64,000 nt of DNA from Paludibacteraceae bacterium. Lineage in GTDB: Bacteria > Bacteroidota > Bacteroidia > Bacteroidales > Paludibacteraceae. Below, in pieces: positions 7,961-16,503 of this stretch. The translations under genes were made by a program, and so were the position numbers. Position 1 is the stretch's first letter. The number at the start of each line of letters is the position of its first letter. The notes below the pieces were generated by a model. It did no database searches. It saw nothing but the letters and a program-made list of their open reading frames with translations, and was not told the DNA's origin. Location: contig JAFXPK010000003.1 in the NCBI GenBank assembly GCA_017527905.1, positions 62,001-126,000 on the forward strand, given 5' to 3'.

Positions 7961-10900
7961 ATGAAACCGTTAAAATTGTTGCTGTTATTGTGCTTGATGT
8001 CATGTTTGGAATGCTGGTCCCAGGCAGTTTACCACGTGACGGTACAAGGCGCAGGAGACCATTCCGGAAGCACTTGGGCGAATGCTCTGGATGCGGATGA
8101 GTTTTCTGACATGTTCGATAAATCTCCTTCCGGGACGAAATTCCTAATGGAGACTGGAGTTTATCGTCCTAAGGAAGGGAAGAGTGGCTTTTCTTCGGAT
8201 AAGGCGTTTGTCCTGGAAGGTGGCTATAAGAGTGTCAACGGTGAAATGATGCGTGACCTGTCCACCATGACGGATGATGACATGACGGTTCTGCTGGGTG
8301 ACATTTCCACTGATCCGAAACAGAATAAGCCTATCTCATTTATTCCGGAATCGGACGGAATGGATGTTTCGGGTATTATATTCGAGAGCTCCGCTCTTGA
8401 AGATTTTTTTGTGCTGAATAGTACATATTCAGGCGGTGAGATCGTGATGCGGAAGGGTGTGGGTCGCAGACCACAAAACAAGCCTTGCGAAGGCAGTGTG
8501 GATGAAACCTACACGGAAACTATCGTCGTGGGCGGCATGAGTAATTTCGGTGATGATGAAGTTGATATTACGCGTGACAAAATCGGGACATTCTCCGTCA
8601 TCAAGGAAAAGGTGGGGGCGGATGGATGCTCATCAAAATACACATACATCGTGAATGTCTTGCCTAAGCCAACGAAGATTGACGGCAAGCCTCACTATTA
8701 TGTGAAGTTGGGCGGGAAGGGAGACGGATCCTCGTGGGAAAAGGCCATGGGAGACACCGCATTCGCCTACTCTATAAATAGGGTGGAGGATGGTGCCACA
8801 TTCCACATCGCTGAGGGTGTCTATCATCCGATTTACGACATGAATGGCGCTTTGACTACTGTCAATCCAAACAGGATGTACTACACCAACAAGGCTATCA
8901 ACCTGCAAGGTGGATACCCTGCTAATCCGAGCGGGGATGTGAAGGCACAGCCTGACCAATTCGTTGCGATGCTTAGCGGCGATCTGACCAATAATATGTA
9001 TGCCATCGACTCGGCCGGAAAAGGCTCAAGGAATGTTCATAACATACTCTATTTCGACTTGCCAGACGGAGGTGATATCCATCTTAGCGGACTTGCGATG
9101 AAAGGTACAGGATCCGCCTTCTCCCTTGGCTCTTTGCCGCAAACAGGAGATCCTGCGCTTGTCGGTGTGAAAAGCCTGGGTGAGAAAGCCACACTCACGA
9201 TGGAAGATTGTCAGCTGGTCAACTCAAACGATGGATTAAGGGCTAAAAACTGTGATGTCAATCTGGAGAATTGTTACTTCTACGACAATTTCATGGGATC
9301 CTCTGTCGTAGGCGACTATCTGTCAATCAAGAAATCGTCATTCGAGAACTCGTATATAGATGTTAGTGCGGAGAAATGTCAGGTGGAAAACTCCTCATAT
9401 ATCTCAAAAACAATCTATACATTGTATGGCTTGAATATCAAGAAATCCGGAACGACTTCGCTGGAAAACAATACTTTCCTGACTAGCGTGGACATCACCG
9501 GTTGTTCAAGTATAGCCATGACGGGTAATATATTCGTGGATACTATAAGGAAAGAAAGTGATTTGATAAAACTCGCTTCTTCCTATAATGTTTACAAGGA
9601 AAATAGTTCATTCTCCTCGTTTGTGAGCGACAACGACATCGTTTTACCTTCCCAAGAAGACTTCCACATGTTCTTGCGTACAGAGACCAAGAAGGTGGAC
9701 GGTAAGGACACTGTAGTGTTTGCCCGAGAAACTTATAGGAATGGAATTCCTGTCATCCCGATGGACGAAGACCATTATGGGTCGGTGTCGTTGAGATTCC
9801 CGTTGAAGGAGGTATCCCTGACGGAAGACCAGATGGGTAACCCTCGTCCGGATTCTACTTGCGTGGGTGCGTTCGAGAAGGGATTCCCTCGCATAACCAT
9901 CACATTGGATGATGCCGTAGCGATTGCGGGCGAAACCTTTACAGATAAACAAATGGGCATCGACACTGTCTTCACGAAGATAGGCGATCATGAGGTGGAA
10001 AAGAGGCTGGAACACGGCTCATTGTTCGTCCATGACACCATATACACCCGTCACATCAGTGTTTTGCCGAAAAGCACTAAGGATGGAGCCGGCAAGCCTC
10101 ACTATTATGTGAAGTTTGGAGGAAAGGGAGACGGATCCTCATGGGGAACGGCTATGGGAGACACTGCGTTCGCCTACTCTATAAACAGGGTGGAGGACGG
10201 CGCCACATTCCATATCGCGGAGGGAACTTATCACCCAATCTATGATATAAACGGAGTGGTGCCAACCAATAATAACCGCAAGGTGTTCTATACCACGAAG
10301 CTAATCAACTTAATCGGTGGTTATGATAAGGATGCGGCAGAGAATGCGATCTCCGATCCGAAGGAAAACGAGACCGTCTTCTGCGGTGATATCAAGGGAG
10401 ACGATAGCGGTGACTACGCTAAGTCAGAGAACGCAAATGATGATGTTTATAACATCTTTGTCTATAACCTTTCTAATCCGGGATCTGTCCATGTGGATGG
10501 CATGGTATTCAAACACTCATGGATTTATACGGGAGATAGCCAATTCCGCCATGCGCATCTGGCTGTTTCCGGGAATACTTCGGACGTTGAATTCGAGGTG
10601 AACAATTGTACTTTCTCAGAGGGATACACCTTCCTGGAATTGAACAACTGCTCCAGCAGAATCAACGAATGCTATTTCAAGGGAGCTATCCTTCAGGCGA
10701 TTCATTCCGAGTCGGGCTCTGTTAACGTCAGGTCATGTACCTTCGATAGGGGAGAATTGCAAATCATCAATGTGGCTAATTTGGATACGCTCGGCATTGT
10801 GAATTCCACCTTCTATGGCGATACGTCCGCATATGCGGCTGGCATTTCGTTGCAATACGCGGTAAAGGAATTCATGCTGGTCAACAACACGATCGTGGTG

Positions 10901-13900
10901 CCTGTCACGATAAGCGATCAGGTTGAAAAAGCTGAAATCATCGGTAATATCTTCGGATCGGCGCTGAATTTGGAGGCGAAATCCGTGAAGACAAGTGGCA
11001 ACGTCTATGCTACCCACAAGAAAACGTTCGCTGGATTCTCATCGACGGATAAGCCGGCAACGATGGCGGATCTGATGTCCATCTTGGATAATAAGCAGAA
11101 TGAATATGTGCTGAAAAACAATGGAGGCTTCACTCCGACGATCGGGCTGATTTCCGATATGATGGGAAGCACCTCCATCCGTTTCGATAGAGTCGGTCTC
11201 ACTACTGTGACCACCGACCAATGTGGCAATAGCCGCCCTGATTCTACGTGTGCCGGTTCTTTGGAGAAGTCATTCACGCATATAGTTCCTCCTACGACCG
11301 ATACGCTGACGACGGAGATAAGCACGCTTGCGGGCAGTTATGTGAACAAGCGGTTTGGCATCGATACGACCCTTTCAATAGGCTCGCACGAAATAGTTGT
11401 GGCAAATGCTACGGCTGACACGGTGTATGTCTGTCAATTCGAGGTGTTGCCTAATGGAACCAAGGATAAGGATAATCACTTCCAATATTATGTGAAGGTC
11501 GACGGAAATGGTGACGGCTCTTCTTGGGACAACGCGATGAGTGGTGCCGCCTTCGCTTACTCAATTGGTAAAGTCGATGACAACTCCACATTCTACATCG
11601 CGGAGGGTGTTTATCATCCTGTGTATGATAAGGAGGGTAAGCCGATGAATACTAAGTTGGGTAACGGAGTGTTCTTCACGACGAAGTTGATCAACTTGCA
11701 AGGTGGTTATCCGAAGAATGCGAGCGGAAACGTGATGGCGCGTCCAGATACGTTCCGCGTGGTTTTGAGTGGCGACTTGGGCAGTAACACTTATAAGTCC
11801 GATTACGTGGCTCGTACCGGCAAGAAGGATGTATACGATGTGCTCAAATATGAGTTGAAGAAGGGCGGAAATGTACGCCTTAGCGGAATTGTTCTGACGG
11901 GTTCAAAGAAGGATTCGTTGTCAGGCGCTCTCCTCGGTGTGAATGCCCTAGGCGATAGGGTTACATTCATGATGGAGGATTGCGAGTTGTCGAATTCCTA
12001 CTTGGGCTTGATGACAAGCAATTGTGACGTCACAGTGAAGAATTGCTTCTTCTACGACAACTTGATGGGTTCTGAGATCGTGGGTGGAGTTTTGTCGATC
12101 GAGTGTTCTTCGTTCGATGAGACGTATACCAAGGTTTCCTCGGAGAAGTGTCAGGTGAGGAACTGTACGTATATATCCAAGACGACTGAAGGTGTGGCCG
12201 GTCTGCAGTTGGGCTATTCTAAGAAGGTTGAATCGGTTGTGTTGGAAAACAACACATTCCTCACGGGTGTAAGCGTCGAGAAATTCTCCAGCTTGACCAT
12301 GACGGGTAATATCTTCGCGGATACCATAAAAGTGGTGGATGCAGGTTCCACAATGTCTTCATCCTATAACATCTACAGGTCAGAACATTTGCCGAACTAT
12401 AGAAGTGATAATGACCTCGCATTCTCCGAACTCGATTTCCGGAACTTCTTGCGTGGACGTATCGTGAATAAGGAGACCAAGGTCACTTTGGAATTCGTAC
12501 GTGAGACCTATCGGAACGGAATCCCTGTCATCCCTATGGATACGGATTACATCAATGGTGTTTCATTGCGATTCCCTCTGAGTGCGGTCTCTGTAAATGT
12601 GGACCAGCGGGGCAAGATCCGTCCGGAGAATACTTGTATCGGCGCATACGAGACGCGTGTAGTGTCGGAACCTACTCCGATTGTGATACCGGATCTTGAC
12701 AAGTATTATGTGAAGGTTGGTGGAAATGGTGATGGTTCTTCTTGGGAGAAAGCTATGAACAATGAGTACTTCCAGCGCTCTTTGCTCAAGTCGAAGAGAG
12801 CGAATGTGGTATACTATATCGCGGAAGGTGAATACGAACCGCTCTTCGATTCTGTGGGCAATGTGCCTGCGGAAGGTGAGCAGATGGATATCTATTTCTA
12901 TTCGAAGAATCCGGTGACCCTCATAGGTGGATTCTCTAACGACGCTAAGCCGGGTGATGTTACTCCGGATCCTGCTAGTTATTCCACGGTGTTCCGAACC
13001 GCTGGCAATGACCAGTCATTAGGCAACTTGTTCTTGTTCGACTTGATCAGCGCAGGTAACGTCTCTGTCTCTGGAATTAACTTCGTAAGCACTCGTACGG
13101 GTGGCGGAGCGATTGTCGTGAATGCTTATACGTCGGGTTCTAAATTGTCGATGGAGGCTTGTCAGGTAAGCAGCTCGTCCAACGGACTTGTCTTGAATGC
13201 ATGCTCTGGAGCCGTGAAGAATAGTTCATTTAAGGATGATTCCATAGGCATTGTGTTGAACGGAAATGCGACATGCACGTTGGAGGTCAATGCTTCAACG
13301 TTTAGCGGCAGCGAAACGGGCATTGTTTCTGAAGGTCTGTCGGGAGAGATGAATATCTATAACTCCACCTTCGCCGGCCTTGGTAAAGCCGCCATCAACT
13401 TAGGTGCGGCTGGCGCATCGACTTGCAAGTTGACCAACAACTCTATTTTGGGAGATGTGACGATCTCCAGCACAGGTAAGAACGTATGGTTGGGCAATAT
13501 AATCGCTGGACAAATACGTAGGGGTGATAACGCAACCACTCCTATTGGAGTTGTCTCTTCCTTCAACTTATATCTGCAGGATGACGGCGGTGTCAACGAA
13601 ACCACGTTGGCGGGTAAGACGGATGAGACCGACTTGTGGGCATCCCGCAGTGAGTTGTGCAATGTTCTGGAGTGTTCGGGTAACGGGTCGTTCGACCTGA
13701 AAGACAACGGAGGATCCACGCAAACTGTGGCTGTCGTTTCCGATGCTCTGTCGGATTCGAAGACCATCCGTTTCCGCAGGGAAAATACCTCGTGCGGTCA
13801 GGATCAAAGAGGTATCGAAAGGTTGCCGTTGACATGTAGGGGTGCGTTTGAGTTGGCTCAGTACACCTCCTTGACGATTCCTTCCGCCTTCACGCCGTAT

Positions 13901-14107
13901 ACGCAGGATGGTGTGAATGATAGGTTCATGCCAGGTTTCGAGGTTTACATTTATGACCGATATGGAATGTTGATTGCTCATTCCATGGATGGATGGGATG
14001 GATATTACAAGGGTTCTTTGGCAACGCCTGGAGTTTACGCATATGTGCTTATCATGCCGGACGCTGAGAATAGGAAAGGAACTATAGAGATATTAAAGAC
14101 TAAATGA
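7961..14107 (+). CDS. Giant T9SS type-B surface protein with five beta-helix modules
   Basis: A 2048-residue protein. It opens with a signal peptide (about 1-22, ending CWSQA). It then carries five modules beginning with YYVK..G.GDGSSW or a variant, near residues 24, 244, 712, 1175 and 1581. Each continues into a right-handed beta-helix-like region with regularly spaced short strands and short cysteine-containing turns, and four end in the D.TC.GA(F/Y)E element of choice-of-anchor-Q type proteins. Spacers of about 60 residues look like small beta domains. The last 80 residues (IPSAFTPYTQDGVNDRF, then YDRYG and WDGYYKG, ending KGTIEILKTK) are a CHU_C/gliding-motility type C-terminal domain, the type-B T9SS export signal. 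It is presumably secreted and held on the cell surface, and may act in adhesion or glycan binding. It is followed at 7 bases by the OmpA-like gene. Confidence 0.88.
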   Translation: MKPLKLLLLLCLMSCLECWSQAVYHVTVQGAGDHSGSTWANALDADEFSDMFDKSPSGTKFLMETGVYRPKEGKSGFSSDKAFVLEGGYKSVNGEMMRDLSTMTDDDMTVLLGDISTDPKQNKPISFIPESDGMDVSGIIFESSALEDFFVLNSTYSGGEIVMRKGVGRRPQNKPCEGSVDETYTETIVVGGMSNFGDDEVDITRDKIGTFSVIKEKVGADGCSSKYTYIVNVLPKPTKIDGKPHYYVKLGGKGDGSSWEKAMGDTAFAYSINRVEDGATFHIAEGVYHPIYDMNGALTTVNPNRMYYTNKAINLQGGYPANPSGDVKAQPDQFVAMLSGDLTNNMYAIDSAGKGSRNVHNILYFDLPDGGDIHLSGLAMKGTGSAFSLGSLPQTGDPALVGVKSLGEKATLTMEDCQLVNSNDGLRAKNCDVNLENCYFYDNFMGSSVVGDYLSIKKSSFENSYIDVSAEKCQVENSSYISKTIYTLYGLNIKKSGTTSLENNTFLTSVDITGCSSIAMTGNIFVDTIRKESDLIKLASSYNVYKENSSFSSFVSDNDIVLPSQEDFHMFLRTETKKVDGKDTVVFARETYRNGIPVIPMDEDHYGSVSLRFPLKEVSLTEDQMGNPRPDSTCVGAFEKGFPRITITLDDAVAIAGETFTDKQMGIDTVFTKIGDHEVEKRLEHGSLFVHDTIYTRHISVLPKSTKDGAGKPHYYVKFGGKGDGSSWGTAMGDTAFAYSINRVEDGATFHIAEGTYHPIYDINGVVPTNNNRKVFYTTKLINLIGGYDKDAAENAISDPKENETVFCGDIKGDDSGDYAKSENANDDVYNIFVYNLSNPGSVHVDGMVFKHSWIYTGDSQFRHAHLAVSGNTSDVEFEVNNCTFSEGYTFLELNNCSSRINECYFKGAILQAIHSESGSVNVRSCTFDRGELQIINVANLDTLGIVNSTFYGDTSAYAAGISLQYAVKEFMLVNNTIVVPVTISDQVEKAEIIGNIFGSALNLEAKSVKTSGNVYATHKKTFAGFSSTDKPATMADLMSILDNKQNEYVLKNNGGFTPTIGLISDMMGSTSIRFDRVGLTTVTTDQCGNSRPDSTCAGSLEKSFTHIVPPTTDTLTTEISTLAGSYVNKRFGIDTTLSIGSHEIVVANATADTVYVCQFEVLPNGTKDKDNHFQYYVKVDGNGDGSSWDNAMSGAAFAYSIGKVDDNSTFYIAEGVYHPVYDKEGKPMNTKLGNGVFFTTKLINLQGGYPKNASGNVMARPDTFRVVLSGDLGSNTYKSDYVARTGKKDVYDVLKYELKKGGNVRLSGIVLTGSKKDSLSGALLGVNALGDRVTFMMEDCELSNSYLGLMTSNCDVTVKNCFFYDNLMGSEIVGGVLSIECSSFDETYTKVSSEKCQVRNCTYISKTTEGVAGLQLGYSKKVESVVLENNTFLTGVSVEKFSSLTMTGNIFADTIKVVDAGSTMSSSYNIYRSEHLPNYRSDNDLAFSELDFRNFLRGRIVNKETKVTLEFVRETYRNGIPVIPMDTDYINGVSLRFPLSAVSVNVDQRGKIRPENTCIGAYETRVVSEPTPIVIPDLDKYYVKVGGNGDGSSWEKAMNNEYFQRSLLKSKRANVVYYIAEGEYEPLFDSVGNVPAEGEQMDIYFYSKNPVTLIGGFSNDAKPGDVTPDPASYSTVFRTAGNDQSLGNLFLFDLISAGNVSVSGINFVSTRTGGGAIVVNAYTSGSKLSMEACQVSSSSNGLVLNACSGAVKNSSFKDDSIGIVLNGNATCTLEVNASTFSGSETGIVSEGLSGEMNIYNSTFAGLGKAAINLGAAGASTCKLTNNSILGDVTISSTGKNVWLGNIIAGQIRRGDNATTPIGVVSSFNLYLQDDGGVNETTLAGKTDETDLWASRSELCNVLECSGNGSFDLKDNGGSTQTVAVVSDALSDSKTIRFRRENTSCGQDQRGIERLPLTCRGAFELAQYTSLTIPSAFTPYTQDGVNDRFMPGFEVYIYDRYGMLIAHSMDGWDGYYKGSLATPGVYAYVLIMPDAENRKGTIEILKTK
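8690..12860 (+). repeat. Four intragenic DNA repeats of the module start
   Basis: The module starts at about 8690, 10096, 11485 and 12702 are similar as DNA as well as protein. The first two are close to identical over roughly 160 bases (for example GGAGACGGATCCTC in both). They mark internal duplication in the giant gene and are likely places for recombination that changes module number. Confidence 0.75.
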
Positions 14108-14114
14108 TGTTGCG

Positions 14115-15392
14115 ATGAAAAGATTGTTATTCATATTGGTGTCCGCATATTCGCTCTCGGTGTGTGCGTTTGATCGCAGGTTTGATGAGAACCATTATCG
14201 GATTGTACCATCTTCCGCCAATAATAGGGAACCGATTTCCGCTATTTCATCATTCAATGATAATCTTTTGTTCATACGTGACGGACGGGTCTATATGGGC
14301 AAGGTCAACGGTAATGCGTATGACGTGTCGAAGTGTACGGAGCAGGTGGACTTGTCCGCTTTGAATATCGAGGGTAGATTCGCTCAGTTCGGTAACAATA
14401 CCATCTACTATTCATCGGGAGGCGTGTTGTATCAGGCTGTGCTGGAGAATGGTGAGTGGAGATCTCCTTCGGAAATTGAGATCGTAGGATATGAAACGGA
14501 GCGCGTCATGGGGGAGGGTTCTTCTTTAGCGCATCGTCGTTGGGGCTATAAGGCTAAATCGAAGGCCAAGGAGAAAATGTATAATCCGTCCATCGGAGAC
14601 AAAGGTCGCAGAATCTATTTCTCTTCATCTGAATTGCCGGGTGGAAAAGGTGGAAGAGACATTTGGTATATTGAACGTAATGCTGATAACAAGACTTGGT
14701 CCGCTCCAGTCAATTATGAGGAGGTGAACTCATCGGCTGACGAGGATTTCCCGGAAATCTTGGGGGATACACTTTTCTGTTTTTCTTCCAATAGGGAGTC
14801 CAATCTCGGTGGATATAACATCTATAAGAAGAGACTGAGGGGTGATAGGTCCCTTTCTCTTATGTCTAACGGATTCAATGGCAAATCGGATGACAAAAAC
14901 CTAGTCGTTGTTATGCGTACTCCATTCTTCCTTTCCGACAGGTCTGGTTCCTTGCAGATCTGGAGGCCGGAGTTCTACGATGCGGAGTTGCAGCTTTCGT
15001 CTGACGATGCTGTAGACCATATGAAGAGTATCGTCAAGGTACAGAAGGTGCAGATGAAGGGTAAGACTTGCATATTCTCTCCGGAGTTCGATGGCAAGAG
15101 GCTGGCCGCACATTACAATGATGAATTTGATTTGATCTTCCAGTTCGTCAATGATCCACCTGATTGCAGAATAGAAATCGTTGGTTATGCCGATGACGAG
15201 GGAAGCGATGAGCATAATATGGCTCTTTCCTTGCATAGGGCTAGTCTCGTGATGGACAAGTTGGTGGAGATGGGTGTCGATGAACGTCGTATCAACTACC
15301 GAGGTGAGGGTAATAAAAAACCTGTTATCAAGGAGGCTAAGACAGAACAGGAGCATCGTGTGAACAGGAGGATTGAAATCATCAAAAAGTAG
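14115..15392 (+). CDS. Periplasmic PD40/OmpA-like protein, T9SS unit copy 1
   Basis: A 425-residue exported protein (signal peptide about 1-18). The middle (about 150-260) has PD40/WD40-like blade motifs such as GGKGGRDIWYIER and DTLFCFSSNRESNLGGYNIYKK. The C-terminus (about 345-425) is an OmpA-like peptidoglycan-binding domain with GYADDEGSDEHNMALSLHRA and RRINYRGEGNKKPV. Proteins of this build commonly sit beside type-B cargo and PorP/SprF genes and are thought to tie the outer-membrane partner to the cell wall. It lies 7 bases after the cargo gene, and the PorP/SprF-like gene follows at once. Confidence 0.82.
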   Translation: MKRLLFILVSAYSLSVCAFDRRFDENHYRIVPSSANNREPISAISSFNDNLLFIRDGRVYMGKVNGNAYDVSKCTEQVDLSALNIEGRFAQFGNNTIYYSSGGVLYQAVLENGEWRSPSEIEIVGYETERVMGEGSSLAHRRWGYKAKSKAKEKMYNPSIGDKGRRIYFSSSELPGGKGGRDIWYIERNADNKTWSAPVNYEEVNSSADEDFPEILGDTLFCFSSNRESNLGGYNIYKKRLRGDRSLSLMSNGFNGKSDDKNLVVVMRTPFFLSDRSGSLQIWRPEFYDAELQLSSDDAVDHMKSIVKVQKVQMKGKTCIFSPEFDGKRLAAHYNDEFDLIFQFVNDPPDCRIEIVGYADDEGSDEHNMALSLHRASLVMDKLVEMGVDERRINYRGEGNKKPVIKEAKTEQEHRVNRRIEIIKK

Positions 15393-15408
15393 AATGCTTA
15401 GTATAGAA

Positions 15409-16320
15409 ATGATGGGAAAAAGATTATATATATTGCTTGCCTTGGTGTTGGCTTCGTCGGCTTTCACGGCGAACGCACAAGATCTTTTATTGTCTCAGGA
15501 GATTTTTTCACGTGTGAATAAGAATCCTGCCGCCACGGGTAACTCGAATGACATCGATATTTTTCTCCATGGACGTATTCAGTGGCTTGGACTTGACAAT
15601 GGCCCGAAAACCTCTGTCTTGAATGTCACCAACTATGTGGAGAAGATCAAGTCTGGTTTCGGACTCTCTTTCTCCTATGATTGCTTCGGTGTGGCGCATA
15701 CCTCCACCAATGCTAAACTGGCATACTCCTTCCAATTGGATTTGAGCGAGCGTTGCGTCCTTTCCCTCGGATTGGGTTCTGGCGTGAACATCGCAGGTAT
15801 CGATTATACGCAGAATACGTTTGACGACGCCCGCGATTATGGCTCTAATGATTATCCTTGGGAGAAGAAAATGGAACTCTCCCCGGACTTCGATTTCGGT
15901 GTTGAGTTGTCCAACCCTCTTTGGACTGTTGGCGCATCCATGACCCATCTGTTGAATAGTGAGACTACAACGTTCAGGACAGGTCGCCATATCTATGCAT
16001 ATTGGACGAGTTTGTTCCCCGTCAGTGATAATTTTAGCTTATCTCCTACGGTTTCTTTTATGTACCATGACCGCACGAATGTGATCGAGGTGGGAAGCCT
16101 CGCTTTTTACAAATGTTTGTTTTGGGGGGGGGTGTCGTGGAGGCCTGACTTCCATGATAAGATGAACCCGTCCATGTTGGTCTTTACCCTAGGTTTTGAG
16201 AAAAGCAGGTTCCGTTTCGGATATTCTTATGATTTGGGTCTCGGTTCTGAGAATTTGTTGCCGAAGAGCTCTCATGAGATTCTCCTCTCATACGGTATAG
16301 CGAAGAAAGGCAAACGTTGA
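15409..16320 (+). CDS. PorP/SprF-family outer-membrane protein, copy 1
   Basis: About 303 residues from the chosen start. An upstream in-frame ATG at 15373 lies inside the previous gene and would add a polar tail before the signal peptide, so 15409 (or 15412) is preferred. The signal peptide ends near TANA, and the mature protein opens QDLLLSQEIFSRVNKNPAATG, the usual PorP/SprF entry. Alternating beta strands follow, as in a 14-strand-like barrel. In Flavobacterium johnsoniae SprF is needed for secretion and attachment of the type-B cargo SprB encoded beside it; the same pairing with the giant protein at 7961 is inferred here. Confidence 0.85.
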   Translation: MMGKRLYILLALVLASSAFTANAQDLLLSQEIFSRVNKNPAATGNSNDIDIFLHGRIQWLGLDNGPKTSVLNVTNYVEKIKSGFGLSFSYDCFGVAHTSTNAKLAYSFQLDLSERCVLSLGLGSGVNIAGIDYTQNTFDDARDYGSNDYPWEKKMELSPDFDFGVELSNPLWTVGASMTHLLNSETTTFRTGRHIYAYWTSLFPVSDNFSLSPTVSFMYHDRTNVIEVGSLAFYKCLFWGGVSWRPDFHDKMNPSMLVFTLGFEKSRFRFGYSYDLGLGSENLLPKSSHEILLSYGIAKKGKR

Positions 16321-16362
16321 TGTGTGACATGTCGCGTTGCTGTTGCTGTTCGTTTTAAATCG

Positions 16363-16394
16363 TTTGTGCGATTTCTTTTTTTTATTTATTTTTG
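16363..16394 (+). promoter_or_regulatory. Promoter of the second T9SS unit
   Basis: TTTG at 16363-16366, a 20-base spacer and TATTTTTG at 16387-16394 match the Bacteroidetes consensus. A small hairpin, GCCGA/TCGGC, follows in the leader. So the second unit can be expressed independently of the first. Confidence 0.75.
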
Positions 16395-16503
16395 TAGGGT
16401 TGATTGCCGACTTGTTCGGCGGTTATAATTAATTCATTTTTAAGTATATAGAAGTGCTTGCGAGCTATGGCTTGGCACCTCTGGATGCTTTGAAATGTAA
16501 AGG

